This document shows positions 7,958-15,123 of a stretch of 34,400 nucleotides of DNA, piece after piece (positions within the stretch are counted from its first letter, which is position 1; the number at the start of each line of letters is the position of its first letter). Position numbers and translations under genes: made by a program. Under the pieces are notes generated by a model. It was not told the origin of the DNA. It made no database searches and worked only from the letters and a program-made list of their open reading frames with translations. The stretch comes from Candidatus Thioglobus sp. (lineage in GTDB: Bacteria > Pseudomonadota > Gammaproteobacteria > PS1 > Pseudothioglobaceae): positions 1 to 34,400 of the forward strand of contig DTUI01000072.1 of the NCBI GenBank assembly GCA_012964205.1. The letters are read 5' to 3'.

Positions 7958-9094
7958 TTAACGAGCAGATTTAACATCTGAAGGTTGAACCACGCTACCA
8001 GTATTTCCAAATGCGTTACGCTCATAAGTAATAACAGAGGCAAGATCTGCATCACCCAGCATTTTAAATGTTGGCATTCCAGCTTTGCCGTGTAGTACGA
8101 TTGTCATATGCTCCGAAGCTATACCGTTTGCAATAGCAGAGTCTTTTATGGCTGGAAAAATTGGCGGCATACCAGAGCCATCCATCTTATGACAGCCTGC
8201 GCAATTTGATTCATACACTTTCTTACCCTTAGACATTAGGTCGGCTTTTGACCAAACCTGGGTAGCACTTGCAATAGCAGCAGCAGCACTTGCCTGCTCT
8301 TTTTCAACCCATTTAGCATAATCTGCCTTAGAGACTACATCAACAACAATTGGCATAAAGCCATGGTCTTTGCCACATAGCTCAGCACATTGGCCACGAT
8401 AGGTACCGATTTTATCGACCTTAGCCCATGCATCATTAATAAAGCCCGGATTAGCATCTTGCTTCACGCCGAAATCTAAAACCCACCAGTTATGAATTAC
8501 GTCGTTCGAAGTAATCAAGAAACGAATTGAAGTATCGACTGGCAAAACAAGACGCTTATCTACTTCCAATAGGTAGTTATCAACACTTGTCGCACCTGTT
8601 TTGTAGTTCTCATTGTTTAGATTATCTATATCTGAAGCGACTGAATCCTTAGAAGTTTTTGCCAAATTAGAAATAAAGCTTATACCTTCTTTAGGATAGT
8701 CATATTGCCACTTCCATTGGTGTCCTGTGACCTTAACGGTCATTTCAGCCTTGGACGTATCCTCTAAATCAATTAATGTTTTAGAGGCGGGAATAGCCAT
8801 TCCCACTAAGATAACAACTGGAACCAGTGTCCATAGAATTTCTGCTTTAGTGCTTTCATGGAATTGGGCTGCGACAGCGCCTTTGGATTTTCTATGAGCA
8901 AAAACAGAATAGAACATTGCGCCGAATACGATCGCAGCAATCACCACACATACCCAGAAAACCATCATATGTAGATCGTAGATATCATGGCTGATTGAAG
9001 TAACGCCTTCAGTCATGTTTAAGCCGTATTCTGAAAATACTGCTGTAGATAATAACGCTATAGACGATGCTATAACCTTTGATAATTTGCCCAT
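7958..9094 (-). CDS. ctaC: Cytochrome c oxidase subunit II with fused cytochrome c domain
   Basis: Subunit II of the caa3 oxidase, which accepts electrons through a C-terminal cytochrome c and passes them to CuA and then to heme a. The 378-residue protein has a signal peptide (about 1-21), two membrane helices (about 40-64 and 85-104), and the CuA cupredoxin domain with ligands H201, C236, E238, C240, H244 and M247 (GQCAELCGKDHGFM). A linker leads to a cytochrome c domain with CAGCH at 298-302. The ATG at 9094 is preceded by a G-run and begins an ordinary signal peptide. The frame stays open 17 codons further upstream (to 9145), but those residues do not look like part of the signal. First gene of the operon. 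Confidence 0.95.
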   Translation of the reverse strand: MGKLSKVIASSIALLSTAVFSEYGLNMTEGVTSISHDIYDLHMMVFWVCVVIAAIVFGAMFYSVFAHRKSKGAVAAQFHESTKAEILWTLVPVVILVGMAIPASKTLIDLEDTSKAEMTVKVTGHQWKWQYDYPKEGISFISNLAKTSKDSVASDIDNLNNENYKTGATSVDNYLLEVDKRLVLPVDTSIRFLITSNDVIHNWWVLDFGVKQDANPGFINDAWAKVDKIGTYRGQCAELCGKDHGFMPIVVDVVSKADYAKWVEKEQASAAAAIASATQVWSKADLMSKGKKVYESNCAGCHKMDGSGMPPIFPAIKDSAIANGIASEHMTIVLHGKAGMPTFKMLGDADLASVITYERNAFGNTGSVVQPSDVKSAR

Positions 9095-9235
9095 ATACCC
9101 CCCCAGATAAAAGCAGTCGCCTGTGTGAAATACCAGACTGATCAAAAAATTTAGAGCTATCTTACTATAGATTTTTAGCTTGTTGCACTATTTTTTAAGA
9201 ATAAAATTAATTTAAATCAAGGTTAAATAATATTC

Positions 9236-9264
9236 TTGACAAGTTAAAGAATGAATGATTTAAT
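9236..9264 (+). promoter_or_regulatory. Sigma-70 promoter for the DUF2189 gene
   Basis: TTGACA (9236-9241), a 17-base spacer and TTTAAT (9259-9264) form a near-consensus sigma-70 promoter. It predicts a transcript start near 9271 and a leader of about 25 bases holding the Shine-Dalgarno GAGGAG (9285-9290). It points away from the ctaC operon and drives the plus-strand gene at 9296. Confidence 0.8.
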
Positions 9265-9295
9265 ACAAAACAATTAACTTTAATGAGGAGAGTGA

Positions 9296-10123
9296 ATGGC
9301 ATCAATGCAAACAGTTAGAATGCAAAAGAATGCAGGAAAAAAAGCAACCGTAAATAGTATTGGTCTTGGATCTCCGGCAACGTGGATTATCAAAGCCTTT
9401 AAGGATATTATGATTTGTCCTAAACTGGCTGTTTTTTATGGCGGATTATTTACTATCGTGGTATACAATCTATGGACATTTTTATCACAATCAGCCTCAT
9501 TGCATGATGTCGCAGCTCCGTTGGTGGTTATGACCATCTTGATTCTTGGTCCTATTTCTGCCATCAGTCTTTACGATGTTTCTAGAAAAATTTCAAACGG
9601 TGAAAAGCCTACTATTGGTAGCGTTTTAAAAGCCTCTATTAAATCAAATGGCTCATGTCCTTCAATATTTTTATCTATTTTATTGATGCTAATAGCGGTA
9701 ACTTGGATGGTGTTAACACCTTTGATCTATGCAGTATTTACCGCCGGATCTTTGAATACCATTGGCGCAGATCAAACGATCATTCAAGGTGTTTTGAGTA
9801 GTTTGACTAACGGTGAAAACACAGCATTTTTAATTGTCTATTCAATTTTTACAGCAGTTCTGGCGCTAATCGCATTTATGATCAGTTGGTTCTCATTCCC
9901 AATGATCCACGATCAAGATGTTGACCCACTAACTGCAATTACTACCAGCCTTAGAGCGGCATCTAAAAATGCACTAGTGATGTTTTTCTGGATACTGCTA
10001 GTTGGCTCTGTGGTAACACTAGGATTGTTAACACCCTATTTCTTTGGCTTAGTTATTATTATCCCTGTGCTGGCTCATGCCACATGGCACGCTTACAAGG
10101 AAATGATTAACTATATAGATTAA
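9296..10123 (+). CDS. DUF2189 integral membrane protein
   Basis: A 275-residue inner-membrane protein with about six helices. Its hallmarks are an N-terminal cytoplasmic stretch leading to a WIIKAFKDI segment, LGPISAISLYDVSR after helix two, FPMIHDQDVDPLTAI before helix five, and a C-terminal VLAHATWHAYKEMI. This pattern corresponds to the DUF2189 family, whose function is unknown and which often lies beside cytochrome oxidase genes. It is divergent from the caa3 operon, has its own strong promoter and a strong Shine-Dalgarno, and is followed by tandem hairpins. The context suggests a respiratory role, but nothing in the protein shows a heme- or copper-binding motif. Confidence 0.85.
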   Translation: MASMQTVRMQKNAGKKATVNSIGLGSPATWIIKAFKDIMICPKLAVFYGGLFTIVVYNLWTFLSQSASLHDVAAPLVVMTILILGPISAISLYDVSRKISNGEKPTIGSVLKASIKSNGSCPSIFLSILLMLIAVTWMVLTPLIYAVFTAGSLNTIGADQTIIQGVLSSLTNGENTAFLIVYSIFTAVLALIAFMISWFSFPMIHDQDVDPLTAITTSLRAASKNALVMFFWILLVGSVVTLGLLTPYFFGLVIIIPVLAHATWHAYKEMINYID

Positions 10124-10142
10124 AGAAGATTAATCTATATAG
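10111..10142 (+). repeat. 13-bp perfect inverted repeat across the DUF2189 stop codon
   Basis: CTATATAGATTAA (10111-10123) pairs with TTAATCTATATAG (10130-10142) around a 6-base loop. The left arm contains the TAA stop of the DUF2189 gene. It directly abuts the stronger GC-richer terminator hairpin. It could stabilise the 3' end of the transcript or act as a DNA-binding site; the sequence alone does not decide. Confidence 0.8.
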
Positions 10143-10181
10143 ACCACCACTTAGTATCAATACTAAGTGGTGGTTTTTTTT
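10143..10181 (+). terminator. Strong intrinsic terminator after the DUF2189 gene
   Basis: A 14-bp perfect stem (ACCACCACTTAGTA / TACTAAGTGGTGGT) with a TCAA loop is followed by seven T. This is a textbook rho-independent terminator. It lies only 21 bases before the ctaA start codon, which raises the question of how ctaA and sco are transcribed. Confidence 0.92.
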
Positions 10182-10202
10182 GGCACATAACTAAAAAAAC
10201 TC

Positions 10203-11171
10203 ATGTACAAAAAGTTGTTGAAATTATCGATTATCTTAGCTTTGATAGTGGTCATACTTGGTGCTTATACGCGCCTTGCTGATGCTGGCCTGGGCTGTCC
10301 TGACTGGCCAGGATGTTACGGACAGCTGACTGTCCCAGATGCAGTAGACGGAACGCAGCTTGAGGGCTATGATCGGCCACTGGAATCAGCCAAAGGCTGG
10401 AAAGAAATGATTCATCGATATGCCGCTTCATCTCTTGGCTTGGTTATCTTGTTACTTTGGTGGCAAGCACTCAAAAAAAGACCTTTGTATCGCCAGTCGA
10501 TGCCACTACCAACTTTTGCTGCTTTTTTTGTTATGCTCCAAGGTGCATTTGGCATGTGGACTGTGACCTTATTGGTTCATCCTGGTATTGTAACCATTCA
10601 CCTGCTGGGTGGATTTATAACCACTTCAGTACTTTTTTGGCTACTACTTAATCAAAATAGGGTTAGTTTTGTTTTAAGTAATATTTCCAAAACCAATAAG
10701 CTATTACTGCTAACAACTCTGATTGTGTTATTTATACAGATAGCGCTTGGTGGCTGGACTAGTACCAACTATGCGGCATTATCCTGTGGCAATCAATTTC
10801 CGACTTGTTTAGATACTTGGTGGCCACAAACAACACTTAGTCAGATCTTCTACTGGGGGCCAATTGGTATCAATTATGAATATGGAGTTTTGGACAACGC
10901 CACTAGAGCAGGCATCCAAATGGTACATCGAATTGGAGCGTTAACCACCACAGTGGCAATTGTTTTTACAATTCTGCGTTTCTATCAATACCGAGAGCTG
11001 CGCAATCATTTAAAAATTATTGCGGTATTATTAATGATGCAAATAGCGCTAGGAATCACTAACGTACTGCAGTCTCTACCTATGACTATTGCAGTTTTAC
11101 ACAATGTGGTTGGCTTGCTGTTACTATTAAGTGTAGTCAGTCTAATACACAAAACTTTTAAATGCCAATAA
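10203..11171 (+). CDS. ctaA: Heme A synthase (CtaA/COX15)
   Basis: Inner-membrane monooxygenase that converts heme O to heme A for the caa3 oxidase by oxidising the C8 methyl group. It has 322 residues and about eight helices. Family marks are LGAYTRLADAGLGCPDWPGC after helix one, MIHRYAAS (heme His) in helix two, HPGIVTIHLLGGF, a Cys-containing loop (SCGNQFPTCLDTW), MVHRIGALTT and HNVVGLLLLL. No Shine-Dalgarno is visible before the ATG (the bases before it are an A-rich stretch). Sco follows after 4 bases, so the two form one unit. Its product works directly downstream of CyoE at 12071-12958. Confidence 0.94.
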   Translation: MYKKLLKLSIILALIVVILGAYTRLADAGLGCPDWPGCYGQLTVPDAVDGTQLEGYDRPLESAKGWKEMIHRYAASSLGLVILLLWWQALKKRPLYRQSMPLPTFAAFFVMLQGAFGMWTVTLLVHPGIVTIHLLGGFITTSVLFWLLLNQNRVSFVLSNISKTNKLLLLTTLIVLFIQIALGGWTSTNYAALSCGNQFPTCLDTWWPQTTLSQIFYWGPIGINYEYGVLDNATRAGIQMVHRIGALTTTVAIVFTILRFYQYRELRNHLKIIAVLLMMQIALGITNVLQSLPMTIAVLHNVVGLLLLLSVVSLIHKTFKCQ

Positions 11172-11175
11172 ATAT

Positions 11176-11862
11176 ATGAAATCAGAAAGAAAATACTCAC
11201 TCTTACAAATTACTTCGCTGCTAATTGTTATGGCTTTACTTGTGCTTACTTACTTTGCCACTAGCAAGCTTTCAATTCAACAACTTAAAAATCAAGTTGC
11301 ACCAACTTTGTCACTGTATCCTCAGGCTAAGCCTTTAACTGGCGAACTGAACTTACTAAATGATCAAAACAAAACTGTGCAACTTTCTGAGATAGCTAAC
11401 AAGAAGTGGTCTTTATTGTATTTTGGCTACACCTCTTGCCCAGATGTTTGTCCAACAGATTTGGCCATATTAAACCAAGCTGTTAGCAATATGAAGCTTG
11501 CAAATAGACTTCAAATTATCTTTATTTCAGTAGATCCAAAACGAGATCTTGGAAAGCTGGATGCTTTTGTGGCACGTTTTAATCAAGATTTTATAGGATT
11601 AAGCGCAACCCATAAAAATCTAGTTTCGCTAACCAAGCAACTAGGCGTTTATCATGAGAAAAGTAAGGCGCAACAAAAGATGGAAAAAGTGCATGGCACA
11701 ACTAATAATCACATGGATCAGCATGACAGCTACCTTATCAACCATACAGCAAGCTATATCTTACTAAATCCCGATTTAAAGCTAACCGGGTTGTTGACCA
11801 ACCCTCATTATTCGAAACAAATTGCAAGCGCGCTCGACTTAACAATCAGTACGCTAGATTAA
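11176..11862 (+). CDS. SCO1/SenC family copper chaperone
   Basis: Membrane-anchored thioredoxin-fold protein that binds copper and serves in metallation or reduction of the CuA site of subunit II. It has 228 residues. A helix lies at about 11-28; the copper motif is SCPDVCP (C88, C92) in the context YFGYTSCPDVCPTDL, and the third ligand is H190 (NHTASYILLNPD). The loop before H190 contains several extra His residues (about 160-183). Such loops vary in the family. It sits 4 bases after ctaA and ends 7 bases from the convergent DUF2970 gene, with only a small palindrome between them (GTCTTTAAGAC). Confidence 0.92.
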   Translation: MKSERKYSLLQITSLLIVMALLVLTYFATSKLSIQQLKNQVAPTLSLYPQAKPLTGELNLLNDQNKTVQLSEIANKKWSLLYFGYTSCPDVCPTDLAILNQAVSNMKLANRLQIIFISVDPKRDLGKLDAFVARFNQDFIGLSATHKNLVSLTKQLGVYHEKSKAQQKMEKVHGTTNNHMDQHDSYLINHTASYILLNPDLKLTGLLTNPHYSKQIASALDLTISTLD

Positions 11863-11869
11863 TGAGTCT

Positions 11870-12061
11870 TTAAGACAGTACCAAGCCAACGGCCAGAACA
11901 ATTGCACCAATAAAAATACCTGTCATGATTAGTCCAACAATAATATAAGCTAGTGGCCCATGCTTTTCTGCTCTGCCAAAGTCTTTAGAGAGGTTTTCTT
12001 TCTTTCCTATGCCAATCATGGCGGATATAACCGCCTTAACCACCTGGCCAATGTCTTTCAT
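11870..12061 (-). CDS. DUF2970 small membrane protein
   Basis: A 63-residue protein with a cytoplasmic N-terminal part (KDIGQVVKAVISAMIGIGKKEN) and one C-terminal helix (about 37-61) preceded by an H/R/K-containing hinge. This layout matches DUF2970, a family usually found inside cytochrome oxidase operons near cox11. Function unknown. The frame can be extended to a GTG at 12070 (66 residues), but AGGTG lies 6 bases before the ATG at 12061, whereas nothing like a Shine-Dalgarno precedes the GTG, so the ATG is preferred. It follows the heme O synthase gene directly and is probably co-transcribed with it. Confidence 0.8.
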   Translation of the reverse strand: MKDIGQVVKAVISAMIGIGKKENLSKDFGRAEKHGPLAYIIVGLIMTGIFIGAIVLAVGLVLS

Positions 12062-12070
12062 GTTTGACAC

Positions 12071-12958
12071 CTATAGTGTGATTAGCCAATAGTGATCAAC
12101 CAACAAGGCCAGAAAAATTAACATCAGGTAATTGATTGAATAAGTAAACGTATTCCAGGCAATCTTAACGTCCTTAGGTCGATTGTTTATATTAATCGCA
12201 TAGCCTAAAAAAATACCGCCCAAAATCAAGGCTGAAACCAAGTAAATTAACCCAGACATGCCAACCAAATAAGGCAAGATACTGACTACAATCAATAAAA
12301 TGGTATAAAGTAGTATTTGTTTTTTTGTATAGTCAAGACCATGGGTAACAGGTAGCATTGGTATGTTTACCTTTTTATATTCCTTAACCCTGTGAATTGC
12401 TAACGCCCAAAAATGTGGTGGCGTCCAGATAAACACAATTAAAAATAATAATAAAGCAAATTCAATATTTTGACCACCGGTAATAGCTGTCCAGCCTAGC
12501 ACCGGTGGCGCTGCACCAGCAGCACCGCCAATAACAATATTTTGTGGCGTGGCACGCTTCAAGTACATTGTGTAGACTACTGCATAGCCAATTAAAGACA
12601 CAAAGGTCAAAACCATAGTTAGTGTATTAACAAATAACTCTAGTATACCAAGCCCGGTAATGCCCAATGCAACCCCCCAAATAAGCGCCTGGTGGCGCTT
12701 GACCTTTCCTTGAGGTAGCGGGCGCTGGTCAGTGCGTGACATTTGGGTGTCTATTTTTTCATCAACTACATGATTAAATACAGCCGCCGATGCGGCAGCC
12801 ATACCAATCCCCAATGAAGCATAAATAACCAACAACCAGTTTGGCAAGTAGGGCGCAGGGACAGCTAAAAACATACCAACCACTGCGGTTAACAGTATTA
12901 AAGAAACAACCTTTAATTTACAAAGGCCTAATAAGTTGGATATAGTAGTCATGGGCAT
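12071..12958 (-). CDS. cyoE: Heme O synthase (protoheme IX farnesyltransferase)
   Basis: UbiA-family prenyltransferase (CyoE/CtaB) that adds a farnesyl group to heme B, making heme O, the substrate of CtaA. It has 295 residues and about nine helices. The first Asp-rich motif region is NHVVDEKIDTQMSRTDQRPL (about 62-81), and the second active loop includes WTPPHFWALAIHRVKEYKKVNIPMLP. An alternative ATG two codons later (MTTISNLL, 12952) is equally plausible; neither has a clear Shine-Dalgarno. It lies between the SCO-like gene and the DUF2970 gene on the minus strand. It is separated from ctaA although the two enzymes act in sequence. Confidence 0.94.
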   Translation of the reverse strand: MPMTTISNLLGLCKLKVVSLILLTAVVGMFLAVPAPYLPNWLLVIYASLGIGMAAASAAVFNHVVDEKIDTQMSRTDQRPLPQGKVKRHQALIWGVALGITGLGILELFVNTLTMVLTFVSLIGYAVVYTMYLKRATPQNIVIGGAAGAAPPVLGWTAITGGQNIEFALLLFLIVFIWTPPHFWALAIHRVKEYKKVNIPMLPVTHGLDYTKKQILLYTILLIVVSILPYLVGMSGLIYLVSALILGGIFLGYAININNRPKDVKIAWNTFTYSINYLMLIFLALLVDHYWLITL

Positions 12959-12966
12959 TATGTCGG

Positions 12967-13500
12967 TTAACCGATTCGAGAATATTTAAATAAGCGCTTT
13001 AGATCCTTAAGGACCCGCTTAATTGATAACCCCTCAGGATTGTAATGCAACATTACATTTCCTAGAGGGTCAATTAAAAACAAATGATTGTCTGGAAATG
13101 CTTTTAGCTGGGCAGTGAGCTTCTGGCTACCTTGCGCAAGCAATACGTTAGCATTTAAATCCTTAACTGGGCCGTTGATTAACAGTAAACTTTGAATACG
13201 ACGCATATTTTCATTAGTTAAAATACGTATTTTATTCATATCTTCAAGGGTTTCTCGACAGGACTGCTGACAACTACCGGTTACATAAGTCAGGGTCCAA
13301 ACACCTTGGAGCGTTCCATTGCTTGGCTGTCTAAAAATAACATCGCGATCGGCTGTACTAATAATCGGATTAACAAATTCACCATAATTAACCGTACTCT
13401 TGGTAAATGAGCCGGGGCTTAGGTAAAAAAAAGCACTACCAAAAGCAATTGGCAGTACAAAAGAAGCTAATAAAATCCACAGCTCTTTTCTTGAGTTCAT
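12967..13500 (-). CDS. Membrane-anchored SCO-like thioredoxin-fold protein
   Basis: A 177-residue protein with an N-terminal helix (about 8-26) and a periplasmic domain. VWTLTYVTGSCQQSCRETL carries a CX3C pair (C77, C81), the same spacing as in SCO copper chaperones, and DNHLFLIDPLGNVML (H139) resembles the SCO region holding the third ligand. Proteins of this kind are found in proteobacterial cox clusters between SURF1 and cox15 and are usually left as hypothetical. A role in copper delivery or thiol reduction for the caa3 oxidase is inferred. It precedes cyoE by 8 bases, so the pair and the DUF2970 gene form one transcription unit. Confidence 0.75.
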   Translation of the reverse strand: MNSRKELWILLASFVLPIAFGSAFFYLSPGSFTKSTVNYGEFVNPIISTADRDVIFRQPSNGTLQGVWTLTYVTGSCQQSCRETLEDMNKIRILTNENMRRIQSLLLINGPVKDLNANVLLAQGSQKLTAQLKAFPDNHLFLIDPLGNVMLHYNPEGLSIKRVLKDLKRLFKYSRIG

Positions 13501-13570
13501 GACAGCCTTTGATGTAAAAAATTAACTTATCATACACTTAGATTGCCAAGAAAAAATGGATTTGACTTGT

Positions 13571-14344
13571 TTAAAGTCTAACTTCAATACCTCTTTCACG
13601 CATAGAGCGCTTGGCCTGTTCAATTGTATATTCACCAAAGTGGAAAATACTGGCTGCTAATACTGCATCCGCTCCACCTTCTAGCACGCCTTCAGATAAA
13701 TGCTCTAAATTTCCAACACCACCCGAGGCAATAACTGGCACTTTGACTGCATCAGAAACTGCTCGAGTTAATTCAAGATCAAACCCTGTTTTAACACCAT
13801 CACAGTCCATCGACGTTAATAATACTTCACCTGCACCATGACTGCCTTCGGTCATTTTAACGGCCCACTCAATCGCGTCAATTCCTGTTGGCTTTCGCCC
13901 ACCATGGGTAAATATCTCCCATTTATTAGGAGTGCTTGATACTTTTTTAGCATCAATAGCAATCACAATACACTGTGAGCCAAATTTTTCACTCAGCTCA
14001 TTAATCAAATCTGGATTAAAAATAGCGGCAGAATTAACTGCCACCTTATCAGCACCCGCATTCAACATAATACGAACATCTTCAGCTTTACGAATGCCAC
14101 CACCAACGGTTAACGGAATAAATACCTGTTCTGCGATTTTTTCCACCATATGCACAGTTGTGTCACGACCCTCATGTGATGCGGTAATATCTAAAAAAGT
14201 GATTTCATCGGCGCCTTGCTCGTCATAGCCTTTGGCTACTTCGACTGGGTCACCCGCATCTTTAATATCGACAAATTGCACACCCTTAACCACTCGGCCA
14301 TCGCGCACATCTAAACAAGGAATAATTCTTTTTGCTAAACTCAT
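13571..14344 (-). CDS. hisF: Imidazole glycerol phosphate synthase cyclase subunit HisF
   Basis: TIM-barrel cyclase half of IGP synthase. With HisH it makes imidazole glycerol phosphate and AICAR in histidine synthesis. It has 257 residues, the standard length. It begins [21 protein letters not shown], with D12 as one catalytic Asp; the phosphate-binding [13 protein letters not shown], the VIAIDAKK Asp and PVIASGGVG follow. The ATG at 14344 is chosen because the frame extends only to a TTG seven codons upstream and the family starts at MSLAKR. Its partner hisH and the other his genes are not nearby. It is divergent from uppS across a 68-base gap. Confidence 0.95.
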   Translation of the reverse strand: MSLAKRIIPCLDVRDGRVVKGVQFVDIKDAGDPVEVAKGYDEQGADEITFLDITASHEGRDTTVHMVEKIAEQVFIPLTVGGGIRKAEDVRIMLNAGADKVAVNSAAIFNPDLINELSEKFGSQCIVIAIDAKKVSSTPNKWEIFTHGGRKPTGIDAIEWAVKMTEGSHGAGEVLLTSMDCDGVKTGFDLELTRAVSDAVKVPVIASGGVGNLEHLSEGVLEGGADAVLAASIFHFGEYTIEQAKRSMRERGIEVRL

Positions 14345-14398
14345 AGGTTGAATTTTACCTCTCAACGTTTGTTATGTGGTCAATTATAACTGGTTGGG

Positions 14399-14404
14399 TA
14401 TAAT
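14399..14404 (+). promoter_or_regulatory. Probable -10 of uppS with almost no leader
   Basis: A perfect TATAAT ends 8 bases before the uppS ATG, so transcription would begin within a few bases of the start codon. No Shine-Dalgarno is seen. No convincing -35 lies 17 bases upstream. A second TATAAT on the minus strand (14383-14388) could serve the divergent hisF. Confidence 0.45.
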
Positions 14405-14412
14405 CTTGGCCT

Positions 14413-15123
14413 ATGACAAACATTCCAAAACACATTGCAATCATCATGGATGGCAATGGCCGCTGGGCCTCTAAGCGCAACTTACCGCGCATTGTTGGCC
14501 ATCAACAAGGTGTTAAGGCAGTACGCACTGTGGTTAAAGCTTGTGGTGCAATGGGTGTCAATACTCTAACGTTGTTTGCCTTTAGCAGTGAAAACAAAAA
14601 TCGCTCTAGTGAAGAAGTGTCTTTATTGTTTAAACTTTTTTTAACGGTACTTAAGCTAGAAGTTAAAAAACTTAACAAACACAATGTGCGCTTAAAGATT
14701 ATTGGAGATTTATCACTATTTCCAGATGATGTGCAAACAATCGCTCGTGAAGCTCAGGCTCAATTGGCTGATAACACCGGGTTAACCTTGGTTATTGCGG
14801 CTAATTATGGTGGCCAATGGGATATTGCACAAGCTGCAAAACAAGCTGCACAAGCTGCTATTAAAGGTGACATCAGCCCAGAAGATCTAACCATTGAAGG
14901 GTTTTCAAAATATTTATCATTGGCTAATGAGCCTGCAGTAGATTTACTTATTCGCAGTAGTGGCGAGCTTCGAATTAGTAATTTTTTGCTTTGGGATGTT
15001 GCTTATAGTGAATTTTACTTTACCGATACCCTTTGGCCGGATTTTGATGAAGCCGAACTAAACATAGCTATTGAAAGCTTTAATCATCGCGACCGACGCT
15101 TTGGCGCACGCAAGGAAACTTAA
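14413..15123 (+). CDS. uppS: Undecaprenyl diphosphate synthase
   Basis: Cytoplasmic cis-prenyltransferase that extends farnesyl diphosphate with isopentenyl units to C55, the lipid carrier for peptidoglycan synthesis. It has 236 residues. The signature HIAIIMDGNGRWA lies near the N-terminus with the catalytic Asp, FAFSSENKNR follows, and RSSGELRISNFLLWDVAYSEFYF is the C-terminal IPP-binding and product region. The gene overlaps cdsA by one base (TAATG), starting the uppS-cdsA-dxr operon typical of proteobacteria. Dxr, two genes on, supplies the isoprenoid precursors used here. Confidence 0.96.
   Translation: MTNIPKHIAIIMDGNGRWASKRNLPRIVGHQQGVKAVRTVVKACGAMGVNTLTLFAFSSENKNRSSEEVSLLFKLFLTVLKLEVKKLNKHNVRLKIIGDLSLFPDDVQTIAREAQAQLADNTGLTLVIAANYGGQWDIAQAAKQAAQAAIKGDISPEDLTIEGFSKYLSLANEPAVDLLIRSSGELRISNFLLWDVAYSEFYFTDTLWPDFDEAELNIAIESFNHRDRRFGARKET

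Noticed and set aside
9095-9145. 17-codon extension of CtaC
   Set aside because: It would place a run with His, Cys and Gly-Gly-Tyr before an ordinary signal peptide; the ATG at 9094 has a G-rich site just upstream.
12963-12974. 12-base palindrome TCGGTTAACCGA just before cyoE
   Set aside because: It has no loop, so it cannot form an RNA hairpin, and it overlaps the stop codon of the SCO-like gene; a single short palindrome is within chance expectation.
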